NCBI RefSeq assembly: GCF_029945895.1 | Contig: NZ_JAQSDL010000076.1 | Coordinates: 62,001 to 126,000 of the forward strand | Direction: 5' to 3' | Source: Polaromonas sp. | GTDB lineage: Bacteria > Pseudomonadota > Gammaproteobacteria > Burkholderiales > Burkholderiaceae_C | Length of the DNA stretch: 64,000 bases | Shown here: positions 25,957-34,860 of the stretch, one piece after another | How the letters are laid out: every line of letters starts with the position of its first letter | How positions within the stretch are numbered: the first letter of the stretch is position 1 | Position numbers and translations under genes: made by a program | Notes under the pieces: generated by a model | The model's input: only the letters and a program-made list of their open reading frames with translations | Database searches by the model: none | What the model was told of the DNA's origin: nothing

Positions 25957-26796
25957 TCAGGCTGCGCGGGTCGGGTCCGGGTAAATCAGCCCGTGCCAGA
26001 ACGTGCCCTTGCGCTCAAACGGCTGCCAGCGGCCTTCGGCTTGCGCCAGCCGGTCGGCCACGGCCCACCAGGCGCTCGGGTTCAGGCCCAGGCCGACGTG
26101 GCTCGCCACCACTTCGACGTTTTCTGTCTGCGGGTTGTGGGCCGACGGTTTCTGCACGCTGCCTTGCCAGGCCACGATGCCGTCGCTGCGTGAATAAATG
26201 CTGGTGGTGGGCACCGGTGGCGCAGCGGGCAGGTCGTAGTTCTCGCTTTCACGCGCCACCTTGCGCCCGCTGGCCAGCTCGTAGATGCGCCAGGCGTTGG
26301 TGGAGCGGTGCGAACCGGCAAACGGCGTGCCCAGCGTGATCACGCTGCGCACCATGTGGGGCAGCTCCTTGGCCAGTTCGCGCGCATAGACGCCGCCCAG
26401 GCTCCAGCCGATCAGGCTGACCTTGCGGTCGCTTTCCTCGAATGCGCGCCGCACCTGGGCGCGTGCCGCCTCCAGCACGCCCGCGCGCGGGCCGAAATTG
26501 AAGCCTTGTTCCCAGCCGCTGGTCTGGTAGCCCAGCGAATCGAGGTAGCGGCGCAGCGGCATGGTCGAGCCGTCGCTGGCCGACAGGCCGGGGAACACCA
26601 CCACGCTGTGCTGGTCGCCCCTGGGCGCCCGGGCCAGTACCGGCCACGCGGGAAGCAGCGCGCCGAACTCCCAGAAGGCCCGAAACTCCAGCGCCAGCAG
26701 CCAGGCGTTAGGTGCCGGACCGTCGTGCAGGTCTGCCCGGGGACCGGGGTTTGATTTTTTGGCTTGTGCGGGCGGTTGGGCGGGAGGCTGTGCCAT
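25957..26796 (-). CDS. Alpha/beta hydrolase (esterase/lipase-like)
   Basis: 279 residues if translation starts at ATG 26796 (MAQPPAQPPAQAKKSNPGPR). The nucleophile elbow is GWSLGG in VSLIGWSLGGVYARELAKEL. The oxyanion region is VVVFPGLSASDGSTMPLRRY, followed by ITLGTPFAG. It has no clear signal peptide. The substrate is unknown; a lipid ester is plausible because the upstream gene is a wax ester synthase-like acyltransferase. Its first about 29 codons overlap the end of that gene in a different frame. A shorter start is possible but no good one is visible before residue 90. Confidence 0.82.
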   Translation of the reverse strand: MAQPPAQPPAQAKKSNPGPRADLHDGPAPNAWLLALEFRAFWEFGALLPAWPVLARAPRGDQHSVVVFPGLSASDGSTMPLRRYLDSLGYQTSGWEQGFNFGPRAGVLEAARAQVRRAFEESDRKVSLIGWSLGGVYARELAKELPHMVRSVITLGTPFAGSHRSTNAWRIYELASGRKVARESENYDLPAAPPVPTTSIYSRSDGIVAWQGSVQKPSAHNPQTENVEVVASHVGLGLNPSAWWAVADRLAQAEGRWQPFERKGTFWHGLIYPDPTRAA

Positions 26797-28498
26797 GACT
26801 GGATGCATTGGATGTTTTGGCTTTGTTCTGGATGCTGCTTATCTTGGGTTGAACAGCGCGTCTCACAGAGGGAGACTTCCCTAAAGACGTCCCTGAGGCG
26901 ACAGCGCGTTCAGGGGTTTTTACGGGGGAAGCCACTGCCGGCGGGCTGGAGGCCACCTTACCCAGCAGCCCCTGCGCCTCGCGGAAAGCGGCCGTTATCG
27001 CCGCCGCCAGGTCTTTGGCATGCGGCAAGGCCTTCTTGTCGGCCACGATGCCGAAGTCCACCTGACCGGCGTAGGTCTGGAGGGTGATGTTCAGCGCCAG
27101 CCCGTGCATGATGATTGACAGCGGGTGGAAGGTCAGAAACCGGGCGCCCGCCAGGTACAGCGGCACCGGCGGTCCCGGCACATTGGAGATGGCGAGGTTG
27201 GCCACCATGGGCAGGCGGCTGGCCATGCCGCTCTTGCCATAGGCGTTCAGCGCCATTTTGGCGGCGCCCCCCACCAGCCAGGGTGCCAGCAGGGAAGGGT
27301 AGTCCGTCGGCAGCAGACCCTTGAGCGCGCCCATCGAGGTCTTGACCCGCGCGGTGGAGGCCATGATGGCGTTCATGCGTCTGAGCGGGTTCGCCAGGTG
27401 CGTGCCCAGCTCAACCAGGCCCATGCTGACCTGGTTGCCCAGGTTGGATGCATCGCTGGCACCGGCTTCACGCAGCGACACCGGCATGGCGGCCACCAGC
27501 GACTTTTTCGGCAGGGTGTGGTGTTGACTCAGGTAGCTGCGCAGCGCGGTCGAGCAGATCCAGAGCAACATGTCGTTCAAGGAGCCGCCGACGGCCTTGC
27601 CCATGGCCTTGCATTCAGCCAGCGGCAGAGTGGCAGTGACAAACACCCGGCCCTTGCCAATACCCGTGTTGAAGGGCGTTGGCGGGGCAAGTTTCAGCGG
27701 CATTTTGGGCCGTGTGCCCGACGCCGACGCTGCGACGGTTTGCCGCGCCAGGCTGCTGCCCAGGGTGCTGGCCGCCGACGGCAACGTTCTCGCCAGCTTG
27801 GCAAGTTGTCCGAGGGAGCTTGAAAACACCGAGCCGATCATTCTGCCGAGCTTGAGGTCAGATTCCAGCCTGCGGCGGCGCGCCGGGTCGGGCGGCGCCA
27901 CCTCGCGCGGCTCGGGGCCGATATCCAGCATCGCGTTGGCCAGCATCACACCGCCCTTGCCGTCCAGCGCGGCGTGGTGGATTTTCGAGAAGAAGCCCGC
28001 CACCACTTTGCCGTCCGGCAGCTTGATGCGGTCAAAGATGTGGAATTCCCAGAGGGGAAAGTTCCGGTCGATCAGTTCGCCATGCAACTGCGCGCACAGC
28101 TTGTGCACGGCGGCGAGTGTCATCGGGGCCGCGTCTTTTTGGGTGGGGTCGGCACGCCGAGTTTTGGCCCCCACGCTTGCCACTTCGTGTGCTGTGCTGC
28201 CCCCCGGGGGGGGCGTGCTTGCTTGGGGCGGCCCGGCGCGGCGCACATGAAAGTTGATATCCACCGCGTCAGCCTCCACCCACAGTGGATGGCCCAGATC
28301 CAGCGGCATGAACACCAGCTTGCGGCTGAACACCGGCGCCAGGTGCATGCGTTTGCCGATGTGGCTTTTGACGGCCTTGTGAAAGCTGCCCCGGAAACCC
28401 GCCGGCAGCTCGCACAGGTTCAGGGAACCCACATGCATGGGCATCTCGGGCGTTTCAAGGTAAAGAAAGGTCGCGTCCAGGCCGGTCAGGGTTGTCAT
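26708..28498 (-). CDS. Wax ester synthase/diacylglycerol acyltransferase (WS/DGAT) family protein with insert and long basic tail
   Basis: 596 residues from ATG 28498 (MTTLTGLDATFLYLETPEMP). The active-site HHxxxDG motif is in FSKIHHAALDGKGGVMLANA, and the family C-terminal motif is NLAISNVPGPPVPLYLAGA. It should transfer an acyl group to an alcohol or diacylglycerol, making storage lipid. Two oddities. Residues about 88-126, between FHVRRAG and MTLAAVHKLCAQLHG, are a repeat-encoded insert (QASTPPPGGSTAHEVASVGA and on). The last about 81 residues are a Ser/Pro/Arg/Lys-rich low-complexity tail that overlaps the next gene by 89 bp. Confidence 0.88.
   Translation of the reverse strand: MTTLTGLDATFLYLETPEMPMHVGSLNLCELPAGFRGSFHKAVKSHIGKRMHLAPVFSRKLVFMPLDLGHPLWVEADAVDINFHVRRAGPPQASTPPPGGSTAHEVASVGAKTRRADPTQKDAAPMTLAAVHKLCAQLHGELIDRNFPLWEFHIFDRIKLPDGKVVAGFFSKIHHAALDGKGGVMLANAMLDIGPEPREVAPPDPARRRRLESDLKLGRMIGSVFSSSLGQLAKLARTLPSAASTLGSSLARQTVAASASGTRPKMPLKLAPPTPFNTGIGKGRVFVTATLPLAECKAMGKAVGGSLNDMLLWICSTALRSYLSQHHTLPKKSLVAAMPVSLREAGASDASNLGNQVSMGLVELGTHLANPLRRMNAIMASTARVKTSMGALKGLLPTDYPSLLAPWLVGGAAKMALNAYGKSGMASRLPMVANLAISNVPGPPVPLYLAGARFLTFHPLSIIMHGLALNITLQTYAGQVDFGIVADKKALPHAKDLAAAITAAFREAQGLLGKVASSPPAVASPVKTPERAVASGTSLGKSPSVRRAVQPKISSIQNKAKTSNASSHGTASRPTARTSQKIKPRSPGRPARRSGT
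28145..28245 (+). repeat. Family 1 repeat inside the WS/DGAT gene
   Basis: Plus-strand head GGCCCCCACGCTTGCCACTT, then GTGCTGCCCCCCGGGGGGGG, then the variant tail GCTTGGGGCGGCCCGGCGCG also seen in gloB. It lies antisense to the gene and leaves its frame open. Confidence 0.8.
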
Positions 28499-28648
28499 GG
28501 GTCGTGTCTGTGTCTGTTCTTGCTGGGCAGACCTTAACCGGACGGGGCGCAACGCGACACTAGGGTTTGCCGGGGCACTTCGCCTGACCGGCCGATGCGG
28601 CAGATAATGGAATCCCATTGGCCCCAGCCCGCAGGAACGCCTCACACC

Positions 28649-29332
28649 ATGCCCACCCAGACCCGACTTTCCGGCGCCGCCTTGTTCGCTGTGGTTCTGG
28701 TGGCGCTGACGGCTTGGGCCGCCTGGCATTTTTATCCTGCAACAACAACCCGCATCGAAACCAGCGTGATGGTGCCCGAGGTTCCGGTCGTCATCCGCAC
28801 GGAGGGCGGTTTGCTGGAGGTCGCCACGGTGATTGCCCAGGAGCGCTTCACACGGTCGGACACCCGGGAGTTCTGGGGCATTCACCTTGGCACGACGGTG
28901 TCGCACATCCAGGCCCCCGTGCACTACCGGTATCACATCGCCCTGGCCAAAGAGTGGCATGTGGTGATCCGTGGCAAGACCTGCATTGTCCAGGCGCCCG
29001 CCATCAAGCCCAGCCTGCCTGTGGCCTTTGATACCTCGGTCATGCAGATGTACACCCACAACGGCTGGGCGCGACTGAACAAGCAGGACAATCTGGCGGC
29101 GCTTGCCCAGTCCATCACGCCCGAGCTGGAGAAACGCGCACTGTCAGCCGGCTACCAGCAACTGGTGATTGAGCCGGCGCGGCAGACGGTTCGGGAGTTT
29201 GTCATGCAGTGGCTGATCAAGGAACAGAAGTGGTCACGCGAGCCCGGCTACATCGTGGAAGTGCTGTTCCCCGGGGAGGTCTTGCAGGTACGGCCGCCGG
29301 CCGGTTCGCCCACCCGGGACAGCCCGCTTTGA
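28649..29332 (+). CDS. DUF4230 domain-containing membrane-anchored protein
   Basis: 227 residues from ATG 28649 (MPTQTRLSGAALFAVVLVAL). One N-terminal membrane helix (about 9-30) followed by a domain that fits DUF4230: TTTRIETSVMVPEVPVVIRT, then LEVATVIAQERFTRSD, ending in a Lys/Trp-rich helix and FPGEVLQVRPP. The domain probably faces the periplasm. Function unknown. It is divergent from the WS/DGAT gene (150 bp apart), and the sensor kinase follows 136 bp downstream. Confidence 0.7.
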   Translation: MPTQTRLSGAALFAVVLVALTAWAAWHFYPATTTRIETSVMVPEVPVVIRTEGGLLEVATVIAQERFTRSDTREFWGIHLGTTVSHIQAPVHYRYHIALAKEWHVVIRGKTCIVQAPAIKPSLPVAFDTSVMQMYTHNGWARLNKQDNLAALAQSITPELEKRALSAGYQQLVIEPARQTVREFVMQWLIKEQKWSREPGYIVEVLFPGEVLQVRPPAGSPTRDSPL

Positions 29333-29468
29333 TGGGGTTGCTTCAAATCAAGCAGTGCGGCCGTTTTTTTTCCTGCGGGCATTCCAGGGCTTGGCCGTGC
29401 CTTAAACTGAACTGAACTGAACCGAACTGACAATTTGTAAAAAGGCGCAGTAGCATGGAGACGGGCTC

Positions 29469-31415
29469 GTGATCATTCCCCACGCCAGCTACCGGCGGCC
29501 CATGATGCAGGTTTCCGCCCTCTGGCTGCTCAACGTGGCCTTGCTGGTCGCTTTTGCGCTGGTGCCGGCGCTGCATTTTGAGTTGCCTGCTGCGATCAAT
29601 GTGAATTTGCACTCCTTGCTGGAGACGATCTCGGTCATTGTGTCGGTGCTGGTGTTTTCTGCCGGCTGGTTCACCCTCACGAAGGAAGGTCGCAGCAATG
29701 TGGCGCTGCTGTGCACCGTCTTTCTGGGCGTGGCCATTCTTGATTTTTCCCACCTGATTTCCTACGACGGCATGCCGTCGTTCTTCAATCCAAGCCAGGA
29801 CGGCAAGTCGATCTCGTTTTTTCTGGCGGCACGCCTGCTGGTGGCGGGCGTGTTGCTCGCGATTGCCTTCCAGCCCTGGGACCGCCGCATCGGAAGCACG
29901 GAGCGCCACTGGGTGCTGGGCCTGAGCCTGGCGTTTGCGCTGACGATTTCAGCCTATGGGCTGGTCGAGCCGGCCCTCAAGACCTGGTTTTTTGTACCCG
30001 GTTCAGGGCTGACCCCGCTCAAGATTGCGGTGGAGTACCTGGTCATCGTTCTCAATCTCGCGGCGGCCACAAGCTTTTACCTGCGCACGCGCGAGCCGCA
30101 GCCCTATCCGCTGGTTCCGCTTTTTGCCGCCGCCTGCCTGATGGCCCTGTCGGAACTCTGTTTCACCCTGTATGCCACCTTCCGCGACCAGTATTCAATC
30201 CTTGGCCATGTGATCAAGGTGGAGGCGTATCTCTTTGTTTTTCGGGCCATCTTCATCGAGTTCCTGGAAGGGCCTTATCGGCAACTGGAACTTGCGCGGG
30301 AGGAACTGGTTGAAAGTGAGGAAAAATACAGGCTGCTGTTTGAAAACGCCCCCGATGCCTACCTGATGGCCGATGCCGATGGTTCCTTTCACACAGCCAA
30401 CCCGGCGGCTTCCACCATGTTCGGCATTGCGCCCCAGGACCTGTGGCGGATCGGGCGCCAGGATGTGACCAGCGACCCGCGGCTGGCAGGATTTCTCGAG
30501 GAGCGCAGCAAGGCCGGTTTTGCGCGGGGGGAGTTGATCCTGCGGCGCAGTGACGGGACCACTTTTCTGGGGGAGCTTTCCTCATCTTCTTACACTGACA
30601 GCCGGGGCCGGCAGATGAGCAGTACTTTTATTCGCGACATCACAGCAAAAAGGCAAGCAGAAGAAGACGTCATCAGGCTCAATGCGACGCTGGAACAGCG
30701 TGTGCGCGACCGCACCGCGGAGTTGCAGTCGGCTTACCAGGATCTGGAGCGGCTCTCCCACGTGATGGCACACGACCTGCGGTCCCCGCTGCTGGCCATC
30801 GAGGGTTTTGCCGGCCTGCTCATGCGCGATGCAAGCCCGTTGCTCGACGAGCGGCAGAAAGGCCACCTGGACAGGATCCATGCGGCTGCGATACGCATGG
30901 CTGAAATGATAGACGCGTTGCTTCAATTTGCCGATGTGTCCCGCTCGACGCTGAAGATGCAGACGCTGGATATCGCCGCGATGGCCGACAAGGCGCTTTG
31001 GTCCTGCCAGAAACGTGATCCGCAACGCGTGGTCAAGGTCGTGATACAGCGGCCGGTGATGCTCGAAGGCGACGCGCGCATGATCACCCTGGTCATGGAG
31101 ACCCTGATCGGGACCGCGTGGAAGAACACGGCACGCAACAAGAACGCCGAAATTGTGGTGGGCGCTGAATCAGGCCCTGCAGGCGAGAGGGTCTGTTTTG
31201 TCCGATACAACGGCACGGAAACCGACCCGGCGGCCCTCGCTCAGGTGCTCGAAGCTTACCCGTCGCTCCAGACCTCCGGGGAGTCGACGCGCAGCGACAT
31301 CGTTCTTGACAACATGCGATTGGTGATTGCCCGGCACGGTGGACGGGTGTGGCGCGAGTCCACGCCAGGGCGGGGCGCCATCTTTCGCTTCACGCTGGGT
31401 CAGGTGCCGCATTGA
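29469..31415 (+). CDS. MASE3-PAS-HisKA sensor protein with a degenerate ATPase domain
   Basis: 648 residues from GTG 29469 (ATGGAGACGG just upstream; an ATG lies 11 codons in). Seven or so membrane helices form a MASE3-type sensor (residues about 15-275). A PAS domain follows (about 285-395, YRLLFENAPDAYLMADADGS), then a coiled coil and a HisKA domain with intact phospho-acceptor His435 (AHDLRSP). The ATP domain is ruined. The N-box asparagines are Thr545 and Thr549 (TLIGTAWKNT instead of NLLGNAWKFT), the G1 box reads RYNGTETD instead of RDNGAGFD, and the G2 glycines are absent. No response regulator is adjacent. Probably a pseudokinase or a phospho-acceptor for another kinase. Confidence 0.85.
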   Translation: MIIPHASYRRPMMQVSALWLLNVALLVAFALVPALHFELPAAINVNLHSLLETISVIVSVLVFSAGWFTLTKEGRSNVALLCTVFLGVAILDFSHLISYDGMPSFFNPSQDGKSISFFLAARLLVAGVLLAIAFQPWDRRIGSTERHWVLGLSLAFALTISAYGLVEPALKTWFFVPGSGLTPLKIAVEYLVIVLNLAAATSFYLRTREPQPYPLVPLFAAACLMALSELCFTLYATFRDQYSILGHVIKVEAYLFVFRAIFIEFLEGPYRQLELAREELVESEEKYRLLFENAPDAYLMADADGSFHTANPAASTMFGIAPQDLWRIGRQDVTSDPRLAGFLEERSKAGFARGELILRRSDGTTFLGELSSSSYTDSRGRQMSSTFIRDITAKRQAEEDVIRLNATLEQRVRDRTAELQSAYQDLERLSHVMAHDLRSPLLAIEGFAGLLMRDASPLLDERQKGHLDRIHAAAIRMAEMIDALLQFADVSRSTLKMQTLDIAAMADKALWSCQKRDPQRVVKVVIQRPVMLEGDARMITLVMETLIGTAWKNTARNKNAEIVVGAESGPAGERVCFVRYNGTETDPAALAQVLEAYPSLQTSGESTRSDIVLDNMRLVIARHGGRVWRESTPGRGAIFRFTLGQVPH

Positions 31416-31451
31416 GGAGGCGCACCTGGACAGTCGTGCCGTCTGCCGCCG

Positions 31452-31832
31452 TCAGTCTTCGAACAGGTATTCCACCTCGCCCAGCCAGCGTTTTTCAATG
31501 AGGGTCAGGCTGGCCCGCCTGCCGGCTTGCACCTTGCGGCCTACGGAACTGCGAAACGCCGCGCCGGTCGTTTCTTCCAGCCACCGGTCGGCCGTGTCGT
31601 CCGGAAATTCCAGTCCGAGCTTTTCGCCGACCTCGATGCCGCTGTCGCAGCTGTGCCTGAAGGCCAGCAGCAGTGACATCGCCAGACGATGGCGGCCTGC
31701 TGCACAGTGAAACACGCCTATCGACCTGTCGTACACAAAAGGCAGGCTCAGGTCGGCAAGGTGAAGAGGCTGGGGTTCCTGGGCGCCAGCCTCCACCAGC
31801 ATCTGCCATTGTTGCGGTGTGAAATTGATCAT
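31452..31832 (-). CDS. Hypothetical protein
   Basis: 126 residues, soluble, no signal peptide or membrane segment. Begins MINFTPQQWQMLVEAGAQEP and ends in an acidic EVEYLFED. A middle stretch (RLAMSLLLAFRHSCDSGIEV) is helical, and TLIEKRWLGEVEY near the end looks conserved-domain-like, but I do not recognise the family. It converges on the sensor-protein gene (36 bp apart). Codon use and GC match the surroundings. Confidence 0.6.
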   Translation of the reverse strand: MINFTPQQWQMLVEAGAQEPQPLHLADLSLPFVYDRSIGVFHCAAGRHRLAMSLLLAFRHSCDSGIEVGEKLGLEFPDDTADRWLEETTGAAFRSSVGRKVQAGRRASLTLIEKRWLGEVEYLFED

Positions 31833-32093
31833 GGCTCCTTGACTGGGTAGTGGCGCTGTCGCTTTCGCGGGAACATGGCTTGAATCATCGGTGACACCTC
31901 AGTGTAGGAGGCTTGTCCGGTTTTGTCCCGGTCTGGGAGCCTTTTGACCGGCCTGCAAGTGTGCTTTATTCACAGGGGCTTCAGCTGGGGTGTGCTTGCG
32001 CCAGACTCACCGGCGCTTGTGTTGAGCACGATACCCGCACCGCGCATGAAGGTCGCCGTCCACCGATTCAGTTCAATCAGGGGTGCGCCTTTG

Positions 32094-32780
32094 TCAGACA
32101 GCGTTGCCGTAGGCGGTCAGTTCCGCAAGCCTGACGACCTGGATGTTTTTGAACTCCACGCGAATATGTCCGAGTTGCACCAATACCTGCAGGCAGGCGT
32201 TGGTGCGCTGTCTGGACAGGCCGCAGATAAGTGCCAGGTCGTGCTGGGTGATGTCCAGTGCACCGCCTGCATGGCCCTGCATGTGACTGCACAGCGTGGC
32301 CACGCATTTCGCAACGCGCTGTTCTGGTCCGAGCAGGCGGTCTGCTTCCAGCGTGGCGATGAAGGAGCTCATTCTTGCGTTCATGAGATCCTGCAAATAG
32401 TGGTTGAAGGGCAGGCTGACGTCGCGCAAATGGAGGAAGGTATCAATCGGAACCAGCGCAATGCGGGAAGGGCGCAAGGCGATGGCATCGTAGCGGCGGC
32501 GCTCCCGCTTGAGCAGCGAGCCCTCTCCGCACCACTGCATTTCATCGACGCAGCCGAGTGTGGTTTCCCGGCCGTCGGAGCCCATCACGGACATCTGGAC
32601 CAGGCCCCTGATCACGCCCATCCAGTGAATCGAATGATCGCCGGCACGCACGATAAAGCCGCCTGCCGGCACCAGCTTTTCCGAGGAGGAGCGTTGTACG
32701 AGTTGCTGCTGCTTTTCTTCCAGGGTGATGTACCACGGGGTTTGCTCCAGCACCCGGCTCAGTGGGGGATCATCAGGCAT
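32094..32780 (-). CDS. Crp/Fnr family transcriptional regulator
   Basis: 228 residues from ATG 32780 (MPDDPPLSRVLEQTPWYITL). An N-terminal cyclic-nucleotide-binding-type beta-barrel (about 20-130, with LVPAGGFIVRAGDHSIHWMG) and a C-terminal winged helix (about 150-220, ITQHDLALICGLSRQRTNAC). The cysteines of an Fnr iron-sulfur cluster are missing and the barrel lacks the canonical RxSxxE cAMP motif, so the signal is unknown. It lies 44 bp after the crotonase gene on the same strand. The 261 bp upstream of the next gene (31833-32093) hold no gene I can see. Confidence 0.88.
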   Translation of the reverse strand: MPDDPPLSRVLEQTPWYITLEEKQQQLVQRSSSEKLVPAGGFIVRAGDHSIHWMGVIRGLVQMSVMGSDGRETTLGCVDEMQWCGEGSLLKRERRRYDAIALRPSRIALVPIDTFLHLRDVSLPFNHYLQDLMNARMSSFIATLEADRLLGPEQRVAKCVATLCSHMQGHAGGALDITQHDLALICGLSRQRTNACLQVLVQLGHIRVEFKNIQVVRLAELTAYGNAV

Positions 32781-32824
32781 GTGGCTCGGTCTCAAAGGGG
32801 GCGTGAGGGCTGGAGGGCGCTGGC

Positions 32825-33760
32825 CTAAAGCTTTGCCCGCGCCTGCGCCAGTCTGGCTTCCAGTTCGCGCACCAGGGCACGGGCTTCGTCGCCTTCGGGT
32901 ATGGGCCGGCCACTGTCGCGCCATTCGACCGCGTTTTTGAAGCCTTCCACCTGGGCCTGGCGCCGGAACCACATGCCTTCCGGGTTGTGCCGGGTGATGC
33001 CGTCAAACACCGTGGCAAACATCTGGGTTTGCTCCAGGCCCATCGACAGCCACACCTGGTTGACCACCAGCTTGTGCATGGCCAGGTGCGATTTGGGCAC
33101 GCCGGCGATACGGCGCGCCAGCGCCTGGGTGGCGGCGTCAAGCTCGGCTGCGGGCACGGACAGGTTGGCCAGTCCCCATTCGGCCGCCTTGGCTCCGTCG
33201 ATGGTGTCGCCGGTGAACATCAGCTGTTTGGCCCGGATGGCGCCGATGCGGTAGGTCCACATCGCTGTGGTGGGGCAACCCCAGACGCGGGTGGGCATGT
33301 AGCCGATGCGGGCGTCGTCGGCCATCACCAGCAGGTCGCAGCACAGCGCGATATCGCTGCCGCCGGCCACCGCGTAACCGTGGACCTTGGCAATCGTCGG
33401 CTTGGAGCAGCGCCAGAGGGCCATGAACTCGTCGGTGTTGCGCTTCATCAGCGCATAGTCCACCATCGGGTCCCAGGGGGTTTTCTCCTGTCGGCACGGG
33501 TGGTCGTCCACGATGTTGGCCGGGTCCTGCCCTTCTGCGTATTCGTTCAGGTCGTAGCCGGCGCAGAAGGCGCGGCCTTCGCCCTCCACGATGATGACGT
33601 GCACTTCGTCGTCGGCTTCGGCCCAGCGCACCGCCTGTTGAATGTCGGACGGCATGGTGCTGCTGATGGCGTTGAGTTTGTCCGGGCGGTTCAGCCGCAG
33701 GCGGGCAATGCGGGGTTCCTGGTCGTCCTTGTGGATGGTCACACTGTCAAAAGCGGGCAT
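32825..33760 (-). CDS. Enoyl-CoA hydratase/isomerase (crotonase) family protein
   Basis: 311 residues from ATG 33760 (MPAFDSVTIHKDDQEPRIAR), preceded by CAGGAGACCTCC. The crotonase oxyanion-hole segments are GRAFCAGYDLNEYAEGQ and GYAVAGGSDIALCCDLLVMA. The first catalytic Glu of classical enoyl-CoA hydratase is not obvious; the second region reads MPTRVWGCPTTAMWTYRIGA, closer to the larger 'crotonase-like' group with a roughly 300-residue length. It may act as a hydratase, isomerase or hydrolase on an acyl-CoA. Possibly co-transcribed with the Crp/Fnr gene downstream. Confidence 0.88.
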   Translation of the reverse strand: MPAFDSVTIHKDDQEPRIARLRLNRPDKLNAISSTMPSDIQQAVRWAEADDEVHVIIVEGEGRAFCAGYDLNEYAEGQDPANIVDDHPCRQEKTPWDPMVDYALMKRNTDEFMALWRCSKPTIAKVHGYAVAGGSDIALCCDLLVMADDARIGYMPTRVWGCPTTAMWTYRIGAIRAKQLMFTGDTIDGAKAAEWGLANLSVPAAELDAATQALARRIAGVPKSHLAMHKLVVNQVWLSMGLEQTQMFATVFDGITRHNPEGMWFRRQAQVEGFKNAVEWRDSGRPIPEGDEARALVRELEARLAQARAKL

Positions 33761-34044
33761 GGAGGTCTCCTGAGGGTAGGGGCAGTGGCTGGCCCGCCTG
33801 CGCTGCGGCGGCCTGCTTTCACTATAGTCACCATGCGCAGCGCCGGTTGTCATTGCAACGACAGGTCAGTCAAGGGGTTTTCCCTTGCCAGCTGTGCGGT
33901 CACTGCGAAGTGACGCCAGCTTGCCCGCAGCACCGGATTCACCGGCCGGCATGGCGGCTCGCCGTTGGGCCCTGTTCACAGAGTTGCCTCTGGGGGCGTT
34001 GCCGTCATGGTAGGGTGAGCATCTGTGTCCGCACGCTGCCGCTT

Positions 34045-34072
34045 CCTGCGGCTTGCGGCTTGCGGCTTGCGG
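34045..34072. repeat. Short tandem repeat in the 353-bp gap before the coiled-coil protein gene
   Basis: Four 7-bp units: CCTGCGG followed by three CTTGCGG. The gap 33761-34113 otherwise shows no gene; it should hold the divergent promoters of the crotonase gene and the 133-residue protein gene. Confidence 0.7.
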
Positions 34073-34113
34073 GTGCAGGCGCTCAGTGTGATTGATTCCC
34101 GAAAGGTGGCTGT

Positions 34114-34515
34114 ATGGCGATAGGCTGGTTGACGGTTTTGCAGAGCGTGCCCTGGGCCGAGGTGGTGAGCAATGCACCCAAGGTCGCTGCCGGCGCGAAA
34201 AAACTGTGGAACGCGGTGGGCAGGAAACCTTCCGCCAGCGCGCAGGTTTCCGACGCCACCGAGGCGGCGGTGTCGCCCGAGGTCCGTGCCATCACCGCCC
34301 TGACCGCGCATATCAGTGAGCTGGAAACGGCAACAAAAGAACTGCAGGAACAGATGCTCGCTTCGTCGGAGCTGATCAAGGCGCTGGCCGAGCAGAACAC
34401 GCAGCTGATTTTGCGCATCGAGACGCAGCGCCGCCGCATGGCGTGGCTGGCTGCCGCGGTGGGGCTGGCCGGTATGGCTGCGCTGGCCAGTCTGGGGCTG
34501 TTGCTGGTGCGCTGA
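34114..34515 (+). CDS. Hypothetical coiled-coil protein with a C-terminal membrane anchor
   Basis: 133 residues from ATG 34114 (MAIGWLTVLQSVPWAEVVSN). Residues about 60-108 are a heptad-patterned coiled coil (ISELETATKELQEQMLASSE). A single membrane helix ends the protein (about 112-132, LAAAVGLAGMAALASLGLLL), leaving only an Arg outside, so it is a tail-anchored protein. I do not recognise the family. Monocistronic; its neighbours converge on it from the other strand. Confidence 0.65.
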   Translation: MAIGWLTVLQSVPWAEVVSNAPKVAAGAKKLWNAVGRKPSASAQVSDATEAAVSPEVRAITALTAHISELETATKELQEQMLASSELIKALAEQNTQLILRIETQRRRMAWLAAAVGLAGMAALASLGLLLVR

Positions 34516-34530
34516 CGGGCCGCTGCGGGC

Positions 34531-34860
34531 TCAGAGCGGAATGATTTCGAAGCGGGCCTCACCCATGTCGCGGCCCAAGGGGCGAAATGCGGCGAGGATG
34601 GCGTCGGCTTCGGCGTTCTCCCACAGCGCGATGACCTGCTCCTCGGCTTCGGACGCCTTTCCGTCCAGCGGCAAATCCTCGTTGATCGATTGCACCAGCA
34701 TGTAGGTCTGCAGGGAAGGCAGCACCTGGTCGGGGCCGCCCAGGGAAAACTCAAGCGACATGCGAAAACGCAGTTCCGCCGCTGCGCGTTCGTCGGGGCT
34801 GAGGCTGGGGCACTCGACGAGATTGACCTGGTAATGGCCGGTGCCGGCTTGCTTGTTCAT
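34531..34860 (-). CDS. Hypothetical protein coupled to the MmcB-like gene
   Basis: 109 residues, soluble, acidic. Starts MNKQAGTGHYQVNLVECPSL and ends RPLGRDMGEARFEIIPL. Family not recognised. The start ATG overlaps the stop of the upstream MmcB-like gene as ATGA, so the two are translationally coupled and probably act together. Nothing else in the window suggests its job. Confidence 0.65.
   Translation of the reverse strand: MNKQAGTGHYQVNLVECPSLSPDERAAAELRFRMSLEFSLGGPDQVLPSLQTYMLVQSINEDLPLDGKASEAEEQVIALWENAEADAILAAFRPLGRDMGEARFEIIPL

Noticed and set aside
33847-34095. Small plus-strand frame in the gap before the coiled-coil protein gene
   Set aside because: Cys/Pro/Arg-rich low-quality translation across the tandem CTTGCGG repeats, with no ribosome site.
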